Assembly (NCBI RefSeq): GCF_022539505.1
Contig: NC_061508.1
Location: 63,931,754-63,995,753 of the forward strand
DNA from: Lolium rigidum
Lineage: Eukaryota > Streptophyta > Magnoliopsida > Poales > Poaceae
DNA: 64,000 nucleotides
Reading direction: 5' to 3'
Below the pieces are notes generated by a model, which worked only from the letters and a program-made list of their open reading frames with translations, ran no database searches and was not told where the DNA came from. Below, one piece after another: positions 32,259-44,591 of the stretch (its first letter is position 1; every line of letters begins with the position of its first letter). The position numbers were made by a program, and so were the translations under genes.

Positions 32259-34164
32259 GAGGTGTCAGTGTTGACAAACTCTCGGGGGTGTGCCTGTTGC
32301 GCTAACTGATGTGTGGAAATGCCATTGGATGAATTGTGCTGAGGAAAGGATGAGGAGCAACCCGGTGAGTTTCAGTCTTTCAGAGAGCTCGTCAGCATCA
32401 GGTATGTGAATGTGAAGTGTACCATACCTCGTCTAAGTTCCTAAATTGGCCATATACCCTTGTGTGGAACATGTACCATCTATTCTGGCCTATACAAGCC
32501 GACATCTCAGAAAGCATTGCAAACTGTAGCCACTGGAGACCCGTTGTTTTTTTCCTTCTTTGTGATGAAACCTTGACATACATTAACCTGCTATGCTGTG
32601 GAGAATTATCCTGCAGGCGTTGGCGCTACCAAGCGCCAAGCCTTAGCCTGTCAGCCAGCTTGGGTGCCCTCTGGTCGATGTTCATTTACTTTCTGGAGAC
32701 CAACCTCGATCACATGTTTCGCCGCTCGATCGATTGGGAGACGTGCCAAAATGAGGTGACAGCCACCGTTCTTGACTCTCTCGGTCAAACAACTGAAGGA
32801 GTCAACCGCCATGTAGTAGTATCCGGCCTCTCTCCGTCGGCGATTCGGCGTAGCGACCAATTGCTCCAGGGGCCAACCTTGAAAGCTCGGAGCTGCCGGT
32901 CAACCACGCTGGTTTGTCCCCACACCAACCAAAGCTGTCGCCACGAGTGTTATTACTTTGGTGATGTGTTTATTGCACGAATGAGGATGCGCTCATTCAG
33001 GTTTACCAAGGCCCGCTCGTTCCGCATCATTTGTTTTTTGTTCTTCCGAAAATGAGCCTCTTCATCGAAGAGGTATATGCCGCCATGCCGGCTTTGTTTG
33101 CATTTTAGTCAACCAAAAACTGATACGATCGTACATCAAAATAGCTCCACATAACATCTATAATTTGATAATGGAAAAAATGCCACCATGGCCTTATGTC
33201 CGAAAAACACAAAACAACGCTCCACCAACTAGGTACCATGGAATCACCGAGTCACCTTGTGGCGAAACGGGAGATATCCTCAGCTAGCACCTTGTGTTGA
33301 ATAGCTGAACTAACTATAGGGGCAGAGATGCGCATAGCCCCTGCTAGGTCTGCCACGACGCAAGACAACCCCTCCACCCTAAGCGAGTCCTTTTGGCACG
33401 CCTGTCACAAAGCCCCCGTTACAGCATGCTGCTAGGACTCACCATCCCGACATGATAGATGAAACATCGTTCCACGACTAGACCCATCAATCCAGAGCTT
33501 GTTCCAAAATAATGCCCACATAGGGGAGGACGACACCGAAAGTGTCGCCATCGACCGATTCGGGAGACATAGATCTAGGGTTTCTCCCTAAACACCTGTG
33601 CAGGAGGTAGGAGATTTACAGCGACGACGCCTCCAACGAGTTAACGCCGCCCACGGCCACCGCCATTGTCATCCCCGAACGAACGGAGCTTCGCCCCTAG
33701 ATATGCCACGAGTAGCAGAAGGACACCGTGGAAGGCGCACCACCGGAGATTGGGCCGGGTCACCCACGGATCCATCAATGCCCCTAGCCGGAATGCAGCC
33801 TAGGCGACCACATGTTTTCAGCCACCGCTGCCACTCAAATATCCGCGATGGCCGCCATCACGTGACACTGAGAGCCTCTCGTCTATCGCACTACTTCCGC
33901 TTTCCACATGTCCCGCCCCGACGACAGCCCACCTCCGTGCATAGGGGGGAATCAGGGCAAAGCCCACCCTCAGCGTCCATCTTCGCCGGCTGGGCATGGT
34001 TGCGGACGTCATGGCGGGATCAACGAGGTTCTTGCTAGGTTATATGGGGAGTCTCTGGATGGAGCCGCCACGTGCTAGGCCACCGGGGAGCCCACATATC
34101 ATTTGTTTTGTTTGAGAGAAAGTTTAGCAGCCGATCAGAACAATCCCTCGTGTGCCATCACATA
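32259..34164. other. 3' UTR of the ZOP1-like gene, then repetitive intergenic DNA
   Basis: The first few hundred bases read as 3' UTR. 33540-34080 contains CTAGGGTTTCTCCC, GACGACGCCTCCAACGAG and GGGCCGGGTCACCCA, phrases I associate with a common noncoding Triticeae repeat family, possibly LINE-related, but I could not classify it. ORFs there have no recognisable domain. Confidence 0.35.
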
Positions 34165-34399
34165 CTACCTCTGTTTCAAGGAATAAGGTGCACGTATATT
34201 TAAGACAAACTTTGATCATAAAAATTTAGCAATAAAATTTTGATTATATTATATGTAATTAGTATCATTGGATTCGTATTGAAAAGTATTTTTTAATAAT
34301 ATTAATTTCATACAAACAATCTTTATCTATTTAAAATAATTTGTGGTCAAACCAAAAACACGTAAAACGAGGGCGCCATATTCCTTGACACGGAGGTAG
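34165..34399. mobile_element. Stowaway MITE
   Basis: Inverted ends CTACCTCTGTTTCAAGGAAT and CTACCTCCGTGTCAAGGAAT (right end inverted), flanked by TA at 34163-34164 and 34400-34401. AT-rich interior without coding capacity, typical of Stowaway. Confidence 0.9.
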
Positions 34400-34420
34400 T
34401 ACATCCTAAATCGACCGGTC

Positions 34421-34966
34421 TAGGGATGGCACCTCCAGGGTATGGGTATGGGTGGAGTCATCCTATACCATACTCGTCGCCCGCAATTTTACCCATCTCC
34501 CGTACCTATATCATCTAATGGTACAATATTTCTCATACCCATCACTCAGCAGAGTAAATGGGTATCCGCGCTTACGATACATCAATATGACCAAAAATAG
34601 TCATATATAACATGTAACCATAATTTATGGAAAAACATTATAAACATCAATACATAATTATGAGCAAGAACATATTATAAATAACAACACATTGGGATAT
34701 GATCACGTTATGATGGTATGAACTGTCACCCTACGTGACAGGAGGTGAAGCGATCTTTAAAAGGAATCTAATACTCATTAATCTACCAGTGAATTTGAGG
34801 ACGGGAAGCGTGATATTCGGTTTAACTTGTCAAATTTTGGATGAGCATACCCATATCTACTCTACCCGATGGATATGATATTTTCATATTTACGAGTATA
34901 TTTTTATACCGGTATTTCTAATTACACGATAGATAAGCGGGCCACGTGTGCCCATTACCATTCCTA
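34421..34966. mobile_element. Non-autonomous hAT element
   Basis: Ends TAGGGATGGCA and (inverted) TAGGAATGGTAA match hAT-type terminal repeats. The flanks GACCGGTC (34413-34420) and GACTGGTC (34967-34974) are an 8-bp target duplication with one mismatch. There is no transposase. The interior has TATGGGTATGGGT / ACCCATATC inverted motifs common to this grass family. Confidence 0.8.
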
Positions 34967-34974
34967 GACTGGTC

Positions 34975-35520
34975 TGACCGGTAACACGCACCAACTCTAC
35001 GACAGAGGAAGTTCCAAAAAGGAACAAAAATCATGGCAGAGAACCAGAGACTGAATTGCTCCGTCGCCGGCAGAGATCCAGAAGACTCAATTAACTAAGA
35101 AAAAGAATGTGTCATCTTCGATATGATGCTTCGCACGTTCGGAAAAGAGGTCGCACCGTCGGCCCTTCTTCCTCCATTTTATTATCGGCATAATATCTCC
35201 GCTGCGCACGCGATGCAGCGAACGCATGTTCTGTTGGCACCCGTATGGTGCCGTCACGTCGTGTTTGACCGGGAGCTCGCGCGGCACCGGCCGGGGCTGG
35301 TCGTCCGGTCAAAACAAGCATGCGCCGGTCGGAGCCGCACCTACTACTACAGCACGCACGGCCCACCCGTCCCTCTCCTCCTGTCCTCTTGCAATCTTGC
35401 ATCCCTGCCGCGTCAGTCAATTTTCAACCAGCTCAATGACGTGCTCAAGCCCATAATTTGGGTGCCACTAGCTAACACTACGGTCATCTCCAGCCGGCCG
35501 ATTCATTTCCAACCCCAAAG
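34975..35520. other. Intergenic, nothing recognised
   Basis: No gene or element ends seen. Short ORFs on both strands look like chance. Confidence 0.5.
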
Positions 35521-35644
35521 ACTTCCTCCCGTTGATAAAAGGATGTTAAAAATGTATCTATATTCAAATATATCTATATACTAAAAAGTGTTTAACTATA
35601 TCTAAATTTAGATAAATTTGCAACATCCTTTTATGGACAGAAGT
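35521..35644. mobile_element. Stowaway-like MITE
   Basis: ACTTCCTCCCGTTGATAAAAGGATGTT at the left pairs with the inverted right end ACTTCTGTCCATAAAAGGATGTT, enclosing AT-rich DNA. Both arms run on into about 40 bp of further pairing. Confidence 0.75.
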
Positions 35645-35964
35645 AATATATTTGTTTTGTTTCATTTCGATTGGACTGTAGATAGAAAATTGGCCCATGT
35701 TCTCCCCTGATTTTGGTATGGGGGTGAACCTAGCAGCATGCCGTATTTTCGCATTCCCCTCGTAGCCATGGACGATGTTGCGAAGTTAATGCTGACGCGT
35801 TGCCTTCACAAACGCCTAGACGGCGACGCCACGCCTTCCCACGCGGCCGCGCGGTTCTCCCTCTAGCCGTGGCTGTAAGAAGGATGGCACCACGAGGGTA
35901 GAAGAGCAACCCAAACCTAGTAGCCATGCCTCGCCGAATGATCACCACCTGGGCAAAGATCCCA

Positions 35965-36640
35965 CACATGGCGCGCAAGCGCTTCTAGATGGAGTCCGAG
36001 GTGAAGAAGATCGACGCGAGGCGGCGTCGGGGTGAAGGTGGAGGCCGCAACCAATGCAGCAACGGTGCTTGCTAGCTACGTGGACGCCAAGGCGGAGGTG
36101 GCGGAGGATCCTGTAGCTGAGACGGATATGGACGAGGACGACGATCTAGAAGACTTCGACGACGAGGTTGATGTCCATGCAATTAGGAATCAGCAGGTGG
36201 CTATGCTCGAGTCCTTTGAGACCGCCCACCACGACCGATTTTCCCCTGCCAACTCATGGTTGCTGAGCGGCGAACCCTGGTGGACATCCTCGACGACACA
36301 ACTCCATAGGCGTCTCGTTGACGGAGGCACACCGGTAGGCGGATGCGAATGCAGAGAGCAGGGAGATGGAAGTGGAGGCGCATGCGGCGAGGGACCGCTG
36401 GGACGTGGGCATGGAAGTGGCAAGGCAACGCTAGAGGAAGGCGGGTGTGCACTGTTGGACGGAGGATAGGTCGGGCATCCCCTCCATGGTCAGTCTCCAT
36501 CGTCACCCATGTTAGGCAGAGCGGCAGTAGTAGGTGCTGAAAGGCGTGTAGGAGCGCCAAACCACGGTGAAGGTGAAGGGGCCAAACATTCACGAGGCCG
36601 ACCCCTCCGGCCATGGCGAGGCGAAGGACGATGAGGTGTA
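35965..36640 (+). pseudogene. Acidic, coiled-coil gene remnant of a grass repeat family
   Basis: Frames on the plus strand encode MESEVKKIDARRRR, then in another frame an Ala/Glu-rich stretch, DMDEDDDLEDFDDEVDV and VAMLESFETAHHDRF, then a Glu/Arg-rich remnant that is hidden by frameshifts. The LESFETAH phrase following an acidic run recurs, to my memory, in an expanded grass family often linked to transposons. At least three frame breaks are present. No function is assigned. Confidence 0.4.
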
Positions 36641-37099
36641 GATGCAACCGGCCTTGTTTTGTTTTATTTTGAACTCTATGTAATGAACTATCTATTTTGT
36701 GTGTGAATGACGTCTTGCGCTCTAGGCGAGGACATGCGTGGCAACCGAGTGATCCGTGATGCCTCCGCGCTTGCCTCATTTCAACCTAAATTTAGGCTAG
36801 AAATGCATCAGTTCGCGATTTTCGTTTCGTTTGAGTTTCCTGCTGGGTTGCGAATGTGGGGACAACTTGCCTAAGATATGGTTTCAGATAGAATCAACGA
36901 GATCAATCTTTTTGAAGACAAAAAACATGTTCAAATATTCTCAAAAAAATTGACAACATACATTTGTCTTATATATGCAACACCAAAACCGGCAACTTCA
37001 ATTTTGAGTACATTGAGAATAACAAAAAAATACATTTATGTGTATTGAGTTTTAAATTGAATTGTTTGGAGTTGTAGATATAGTCCATAGGTATGTTGT
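36641..37099. other. Intergenic, nothing recognised
   Basis: AT-rich DNA without supported genes. Confidence 0.5.
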
Positions 37100-37215
37100 A
37101 CTCCCTCTGTCCATAAGAAGATATCGCATGTTTAACTAAATTGAGATGTATCTAGACACTTTTTAGTATAATGTTATCAATTTTTTTTTACATTTTACAA
37201 ATATTTAAGTCATGA
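37100..37215. mobile_element. Half of a Stowaway-like MITE
   Basis: Starts GTACTCCCTCTGTCCATAAGAAGATATCGCATG, a Stowaway-type end, followed by the usual AT-rich interior, but I find no matching right end. Related to the element at 35521-35644. Confidence 0.4.
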
Positions 37216-39792
37216 ACTGATCTTATGATCTAACCTAATGAAGAGATCCTGTACAAGTCGACCCTCGTTTGATTCCGACGGCCGGCTAACCCTAAACGGT
37301 ATCCTCCGTTCTGCGGGGACCAAAACAGGCTGTCTCGGTCCGTTTGAATTACACTCTTAGAGATATCCTAAGCACCTACTAATTTGTTTTGGGTTTAAAC
37401 CTCGATCGCCATCAGCAATTTCTTTTGATGCGGCGGACAAGATTAGTCTCCCTGCTAGTTTGGACATGTGGCCGCCGCGAGTAGAACATGACTAGCACTA
37501 TCTATCAGAGTCTATATTAATCGCTAATTAAGCTACAAGCATACAAAATGTGTCCCCAAAAACTTTGGTTACATCGTCCAACGTATGCCTGTGGCAGTAC
37601 GTGACAACGGATCATCCCTGTAGTTTAGTCTTCTGTGGGAGCCCAATGATTTGGCATTTGGCAAGAACGATCGACCGACCCCTGTTTCACTCTGGATCTG
37701 CAGGGACGTTTGAAAAAGATATCGTCGGTATCTTGTGATTTTGCCTGTTGCCATATTCGTACAATAAAAAAAACAAAGGGTTACTTCCGGAAAAAGGGAC
37801 GTTCAGACGAGTACATAATCCAACTGATCATCACTCTATTCTTATTTTGTGCCACGCTTTTGTCTGGTGGGAGGGAGTTCGTTTGATACCTTGAACATCA
37901 GTTGAAGCAACCGTCGCTTCAGGTTCCGGCTAAAACCATCTCAAACCGTATCGCCGTCTGTTTTTTTCAAATATAAAGCCCTACTTTGTTGTAACCAGAG
38001 AGAAAAAAATGCAAGTAACAAAACTGAATTCACATAAATTAAGGGACAGAAAAGAATGTGCATAAAAGAAATACAAATAGACCCCTGGAGTTGCGATTAT
38101 TGGTACCAAGCAAAGCAAAGGTGGTCATACCAGTACATAATAGTATATTCTCTTATCTTATTGATCTCCTTTAAGTTTTTTATAGATCCCACTCTCTTTT
38201 TTGAAATAAGAAGAAGAAACAAACATTAAACAACATGATCATTCATTTCTAGTGCAAAAAAGCACATCTTGACATCTTTTCAAGATTTATATTTCAGAGG
38301 GTACGGTTATGGTTGCACAGAATTCTCTTCAAGAATGTTTACATTTTTTGGAAGTTAAGAAAATGTAATACACTTTTCAAGATGATTTAAGATTCATTTT
38401 TGTAAATGGTTAGGGTTTAACATAGACGGATTCATTGATTGAGGTTCAATTTGGAGCAAGCCCATCGATTTTAGGTTCCATGATATGTTTCAGTTGGTTA
38501 AGAGATAGAAAACTAGTTGGTTGAAAAGAAGAAAAGTAACACTCGCTTTGTTTCCGTTTTCTTAGGTGTTTTTGTTTTCTTAGGTATATTCCAATGTTTC
38601 TTATATTTGATTTGTATCTCATTAGATGCCCTATCTACCTATCACGGATTGGAAGGATCATTAATTAGCAACTTGAAATTAATTCTGTCATCAACATTGT
38701 AATTAGAGGCATCTTTGTCCCAAATTATTGTCGAATCAATATCTTGGTCGCCCGTGCTCCAAAAATATGTCCACCTAATGAATATAACATAGGGAGTAGA
38801 TTTTCGCGAGGGGAGGCCACTGGCCATATGCATGCCAAATTGGGTGGAGTAGGAAAATTGAATGCCGATACAGTTAGAAACAAAAGCGGTAGTTTCTATA
38901 AGAAACATACATAAGCTCAAAAAAATGTGAAAAACAATCAGGTTTTTAGTAGGTAGGTAGACACTTATACATGTGAAATATGGAGAAAACATATGATTAA
39001 TTATGAGCTGGGGAATATCACAATTAAATTATTGCATATTTGCATGTCTCTAAACACTTTGTTGTAAAAAGAATCTTTTATCATCAAATAAGCAAAAAAT
39101 CACACATGATATTTTTTTGTTACCAAATTTTAAATGGATGTTTCTAGGGTATCTATTATTTTTCAGAAACTTCATATTAAATTGTTTTCATATAAATCGA
39201 AGATCATACTAAAATTTTCTCTAGATTCCACCACTATTAAATACCACTAGACACAGGGGCAGACCCAACATAAAAGATAAGTCGGGGCCTCTCTTCAGTG
39301 GAGGCCTTGTGGTGAGTTGACTGGGAGCTGTTATAGTAAATTATTGGCCTCCAAATCTTAAGAGCTTTAGATTGAATGCAAGTGAAGAAAAGGTATCATA
39401 ATTTTGATTCTCATAATCACTTTTGTATCGATGATGGTACTAGTATGCATACTGTAAAAACGAATCAAATCAACATGTTCCCCTCTGTTCTGTTAGGTAT
39501 TAAAAGCAAACAATCTTATTTCCCAAGGTATCATGTCTTTTTCCTGGAAGACGGTATCATGTGGAACTTGAATGTAGAATAATCATAATAATAAAAAGGC
39601 GAGAATATAACCCGACAACAAAATGGATAATATCATCTTGGATTCAAATAATTTTTATATGAATGTTTGAGGACTGGATCATCAAGATTTTTTTTCTAAG
39701 TTGTATGTTATTTGATTTGTAGAATTGAATCAGAAGGGTATTTTTCTGAACTTTTCTTTGCATAATATTTTGTCGAATCTTTCTCCACTCAA
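37216..39792. other. AT-rich intergenic DNA with diverged duplications
   Basis: No gene seen. Short phrases (GGTTAAGAGATAGAAAACTAGT at 38494, ACCACTAGACACAGGGG at 39242) recur in diverged form near 40065 and 40219, suggesting an old duplication of 38.4-39.6 kb and 40.0-40.5 kb. Confidence 0.4.
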
Positions 39793-40012
39793 GGCCTCTT
39801 TATTTGATTTGTAGGATTCCAATAACATAGGAATGTAAAAAGTGGACAACTATAGTGACATGCCCACTTGATTCCTACATGATCGTGATTGCACCAAAAT
39901 GTGTTTGATTGCACCATGAAAAAAACAAAAAAAATCTTTCAGTTACTAGGTATCTAGTTTCTAAGTTTTTATCATTCATGCATTTTTGAAATCATACAAA
40001 CCAAATATGCCC
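39793..40012. mobile_element. MITE, Tourist- or hAT-like
   Basis: Left end GGCCTCTTTATTTGATTTGTAGGATT pairs with the inverted right end GGGCATATTTGGTTTGTATGATTT. The phrase (C)TTTGGTTTGTAGGATT is typical of abundant grass MITEs. The target duplication is not clear. Confidence 0.55.
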
Positions 40013-41280
40013 TTAAAATTTTCTCGTTTTTACAACATCTTCTTTATGTGCACGTCCCATTGGTTAAGAGGTACAAAACTAGTGGGCTTTAAAGAATAAA
40101 AGTAGTGGGTTCCAACATAATGTACACTGAAAACCTTGTTGTCATATCACAAACAGAGGCCAGATGCCACTACACCACTTTCATACATATACAATATAAA
40201 TTTCACCTCTTAATTAGTACCACTAGACATCAGCCCTTTCTTGGGATGCAGGGAGGGAATTTTGGTGCAAGTAGCTTTAGAAAGAACGGAAGTGAATAAA
40301 AGAGCACATTATTCTGATTCTTATACACACTTCAACATCAATAATTCGCTCAAAAGAAAGAAAGAGACCCATGCCGTGCGTCCAAATGTCCATTTTATTT
40401 GCATTGTGAAGTACGAAGTACTTTTCAGCGGAACGCTCTTTCCCAAGATAAATGTAATGCAAAGAAAAACAATCTGGAGAAAGATTAGAATAAGCAATAC
40501 TCCGTCCATTCCAATGAATAAAGCCCATATTCTTTTCTAAAATCAAGTAAATTTTCGCCAAACTTAAAAAAAAAACTATAAGAAACAATTCTATTGATAG
40601 ATATCACATACACATATATTGTATGATGTATTTAAAGGTGTTGATTTTGGTTTGAACATGTTAATGAGTTTTTCAAAGAACTTGATCAAACTTTAGGTAG
40701 TTCGAATTTTGGAAATAAATAATTATCTTATTCACTGGAACCAAGGTAGTAAAAACAAAAGAAAAAAATTGAACCCAAGAACCACACTCATTCCTCTTCT
40801 TGTAGCTACGGCAATTGCCCTTGTGTGGCAAAAAAACAAAGTAGATCCATGTCAAGTAGAGAGCAGAGGTAATGTTATCTCCACATACCACAGATATCTA
40901 AAAAAGAAAAAAAATCCAAACTCATCACCTTCTGAAAGAAGAATTTGCATGCTAGTAGAGTACAATAATTATGTATTTCAGATTTGTTCCGAGACAGAAT
41001 CTAGCCGAGGAACGAAAGTAAGAACAGCCTTGACACTATACAATGATCAACCGCTGATTTGCAAAGGTATTAACAAGTTCTCACTTTTATAATCTCTGTA
41101 TGTGTATGCATGACCACATATACAAATATACTGTATTACAATCAAGCTCAACAAAGAGGAGAAAATCAACACCAAGACATTGATTGATTTTTTTCAGAAA
41201 AGAAGGAAAAGGAAAACCATCACCTCTTCTATGAACAAAGCGAGGGATGACGGCTAGAGCCTAGAGCAGAAGATTCTTCT
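40013..41280. other. Intergenic and 3' flank of the DUF1645 gene
   Basis: AT-rich. An open frame at 40709-41092 (127 codons) has no recognisable domain and is probably chance. 41160-41280 is likely 3' UTR of the DUF1645 gene. Confidence 0.45.
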
Positions 41281-42486
41281 CTACCCTTTGATCCCCGGCG
41301 CCGCCACACCGCGGCCGTGGTGCCACGAGTGCCCGCCGAGCCCTCTGGCCAGCCGCTGCAGCGGACTCAGCCGCGCACACCCGACGATGCCCTCTGCCGC
41401 CGCTGCGGCGCTCTTGTCGCCGCCCTGCTTCTTGGGCAGCTTGTCCATGCTGCCGACTTTGATCATCGCCGGCGGCGGGCTCACCTTCTCGGTCGGCGAG
41501 CACTTGAATAGCGGGTCTTTGTTGACGCGACCGCCTTCAGAGGAGCTCCGGAACAGGAGGAGGTCGCTGAGTCGCCACTTCCTCCACCCGGCGCTCTTGG
41601 AGGCCGGCCGGGTGGTGAACGGGTCGGCTTTATGGGGCGGCGAACCTGACGCGACGCTGCTGCTCTTGTGTTTCCCGCCGAGCGGGGAGGGCGCCTTGGT
41701 CGCCTCCAGCAGCGCCACCGAGAACGGGTCGAAGTCGGTGCCGGAGCCGACCCTGCTCCGTCGCCGGGGAGACCTCATTGTCATCGGCGACCGCGGCGAC
41801 GACCCGACGCTCCCGCCGTCGAGCAGGCCAGGCGGCGGCTTCAGCGGCCTGATCTTTCCCTTGTCAGAGAGGTCGGAGCCCGTCTTCAGCAGGGGCAGAG
41901 GCTTGAGCGGCCGAATTCTACCCTTCTCGAACAGCTTGTCGGCCGTCGCCAGGCTCTCCGCCGGTGCGGTCTTGTCGGCGACGGTGCCGAACTCGAAGTC
42001 CGCGTCATCCCACGCAGCCGCCCCGCCGCCCATCCCGGCCTTCGGCGTCCCGGGCCTCTCCTCCCAGTCGAACGGCACGGCCGAGGCGCCGGTGGTGGAG
42101 TAGGACGAGCGCGGCTGAAACCCCTCGTCGTCGTCGTCTTCCTCATCTTCGTGGTCATCGCGGTTGCGGTCCGCGAAGTGGGCGTATATGGCCGCGGCGC
42201 GCCTGGGGCTTGCGGGCGCGCTGGAGAAGTGCTGGAAAAGGTCGAAGGGGTTGGCGCCGGTGAGGCGCGGCGTGGCCGGTGGCAGTTGGTCGAACGGAGT
42301 CGGCGAAGGAGGCGCCGTCAGGAACGGGCTGCCCGCCGCCGCTGCCTCGACGGAGCCGAACGGGCTATCAGACCCAGCGGCGGCGAGGCGGCCGTGCGGG
42401 CTGGACGGCGCCGTGGCGTACGGGCTCGTGGCCACGCTGTCGAGCCGGGGCAGCGGGGGTGAGGCGGGACGCATCATGACCTCCAT
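41281..42486 (-). CDS. DUF1645 family protein (plant-specific)
   Basis: Single-exon gene of 401 residues. Landmarks in order: Pro/Ser-rich N-terminus with SPYATAPSSP and PFDLFQHFSSAPASP (79-94); an acidic run (110-121); the family core FDWEERPGTPK at 139-149; DFEF at 163-166; ADKLFEKGRIRPLKP at 182-196, repeated as KGKIRPLKP at 209-217; and WRLSDLLLFRSSSEG at 304-318. This order is that of Pfam DUF1645, annotated in some databases as calmodulin-binding; a rice member affects grain length. Molecular function is not established. I chose the start MEVMMRPASPPLPR, typical of the family; the 43-residue in-frame extension lies upstream of the expected transcription start. Composition is GC-rich and codon use is normal for grass genes; there are no breaks. 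Confidence 0.9.
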   Translation of the reverse strand: MEVMMRPASPPLPRLDSVATSPYATAPSSPHGRLAAAGSDSPFGSVEAAAAGSPFLTAPPSPTPFDQLPPATPRLTGANPFDLFQHFSSAPASPRRAAAIYAHFADRNRDDHEDEEDDDDEGFQPRSSYSTTGASAVPFDWEERPGTPKAGMGGGAAAWDDADFEFGTVADKTAPAESLATADKLFEKGRIRPLKPLPLLKTGSDLSDKGKIRPLKPPPGLLDGGSVGSSPRSPMTMRSPRRRSRVGSGTDFDPFSVALLEATKAPSPLGGKHKSSSVASGSPPHKADPFTTRPASKSAGWRKWRLSDLLLFRSSSEGGRVNKDPLFKCSPTEKVSPPPAMIKVGSMDKLPKKQGGDKSAAAAAEGIVGCARLSPLQRLARGLGGHSWHHGRGVAAPGIKG

Positions 42487-42543
42487 TTTTGACTTGGCTT
42501 CTACTTGGAGCTGGAGAGCTTGTGGAGTTCGTGGTGGTGGCGG

Positions 42544-42550
42544 GTTTATA
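42544..42550 (-). promoter_or_regulatory. TATA box of the DUF1645 gene
   Basis: TATAAAC on the minus strand, about 58 bp before the ATG at 42486, in a GC-rich proximal promoter. The spacing predicts a start of transcription near 42515 and a leader of about 30 bases, which supports the shorter reading frame. Confidence 0.65.
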
Positions 42551-42619
42551 GGCTCGTGAAGATGGAGGGAACCCGGAGCGAAGGAGGGAACAGGGGAGAG
42601 AAATGGGAGGCGCACTTCA

Positions 42620-43734
42620 AATTAAATCTTCAACGCTGTGGACTCGTCTGAGTTGTCCCATTTCATTCCAAATAATAATATGCGGGCTGCTTCAAAAATA
42701 GAAATTTATTGTCTGAGAATGATATTGAAATAAGTCAAATGGATACAATATTGTCAGAGTTACAATGAAGATAATTCATAATAATAAACATTTTTGTTAT
42801 TTTGACTAACTATCAAAGTTTCACTTTAGAGGCTGTCTTAATTTCTAAAACACGGTAGAATATTTCGGAACAAAGACAATATCAACAAAGTTTCCACTAT
42901 AGATATGAATACTGAAAAACATTCTAAGAACTAACAATGTTCTATAGACATTATATGCATAGGACACGAAACGTATGCTCTATATATATCCACAGTGCGA
43001 CACGCCAACACATACAAGAGCTAAGAGATAAAGAGATGAAACCATCAACATCTTTTGCAAATTTGGTATTCTAAAATGTTGTAACTCCTCATACACAAAT
43101 ATTTCTGATATGTATCCAGTGCCAGCTTTATTTCAACAATATCTTCGAAAATATACCAAATGTTCGTATGCCTCGATATTCGGCTTCACAATTGTCATCA
43201 AGAGGTTTATAAAGTTGGAACCATATTGGTACTAAAATTACCACGACACCTTTTTACAAAATAGCATTGACAACGTCTGTTTATTGCCTGGTAACAAAAG
43301 AGCCCGAATTTTTTTATCCGAAACATATACATATGGAAACTGGATTTGAAGCCAACAATAAGAACGGTTTGCCACTCGAGCAAACTAGTTTGGGCTGCGA
43401 AACAATTCTACTATTCAAGACGTAGTATTTTTTTTAATTTACTCACATCCACGTTTGCACAAACTTACCTTGTGTATCCCTTCGCCGTCGTCAGAGATCT
43501 ACTCAAATTTATTACACACTTGGAAATTAATCTGCTTGCAAAGGGACTACAAACTTAACTTCCACTCATTTATAATTTCTGATTATTTTTACTAAAAATA
43601 TAGAAATAACTATCACTTAAAAGATCAAATTTATGTTACTAGAACTGTCGCGAGATGTTTTTATAATCCAAAATTACTTTGTTCACAAATATAAATTTTA
43701 AATAAATTATACTAAACTGTGTTTTGAAGATCAT
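42620..43734. other. Intergenic, nothing recognised
   Basis: AT-rich upstream region of the DUF1645 gene; no element ends found. Confidence 0.5.
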
Positions 43735-44030
43735 GGTAGCGTCCAAAATTACCTATAGTGTGAGTGAGACATGGTATTTATTGATCCAAAGAAAAAACGA
43801 AACACGGGTAAGTTGATTCCGATTTCCAATTGAGTGTGTTTTTCTTTATGACTTGATCTCGAACTTTGTATGGTTATATTTGCTTTACTTGTAAAACTGG
43901 GCGAAAGGCTGTTTCAAGGAGTATTCAAAATCAACTATACTGTGAGTGAGACGGGGAATTTATTGATCCGAAAAAAAGAGGAACACGGGCTAGTTGATTC
44001 CAATTGAGTGCGTGTTTCTTGCGCTTGGTC
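43735..44030. repeat. Pair of diverged 90-bp direct repeats
   Basis: AAAATTACCTATAGTGTGAGTGAGAC at 43746 and AAAATCAACTATACTGTGAGTGAGAC at 43927 both continue through TTTATTGATCC, AACACGGG and TTGATTCC..CAATTGAGTG. They are about 180 bp apart. Confidence 0.8.
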
Positions 44031-44591
44031 AGGACTCGGGACTCCTCCGGATATGTTAAGATAAATGAAAGTTTGCTGATAGGGATTGGTTCTCGCGAGC
44101 AATAAGAATGGTTTCGCTAATGTGATTTCCGTGGACCAATCCGTGCTTCCTTTTTAAAGGGCATCCATTGATGATGACACGCACGCACGTAGGCTGGAGA
44201 TAAACTAAGATCCGCAAGGAAACAGATGGCCACTTTCTGAATTCTCGTCAAACGTAACTCAAACGCAGATTGCTCATGTAGATTTCACGTGGCTACTTAC
44301 GCTGATGCGTGTTTGATTTCACACGCTATCAACATTAGGTTCAAGGTGATCTCGATTCTTACATGCTAAAATCTCGGTGACATGTTGCATCTCCTTTTGT
44401 AACGTTCCGTTGAAACGGCAGGTGTGGAGGGTCAAAGCCTTTGGCTTATGAGCTCAGGTCAGGGGTAAACTTTCCTGACAGTACCAAATCACGAAATTCA
44501 GAGGCAGGGATTAGATCATTGACATCTCAGGATTGAAACATTCAGATGTTATTTTGGTAAATAGAGGGCCCATCCTGCGTGGCAGTGTATT

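Noticed and set aside
41288..42559. Plus-strand open frames opposite the DUF1645 gene
   Set aside because: They are antisense shadows of a GC-rich gene without motifs.
42487..42615. A longer start for the DUF1645 protein
   Set aside because: The extra 43 residues lie across the TATA box and expected transcription start, and family members begin at the downstream Met.
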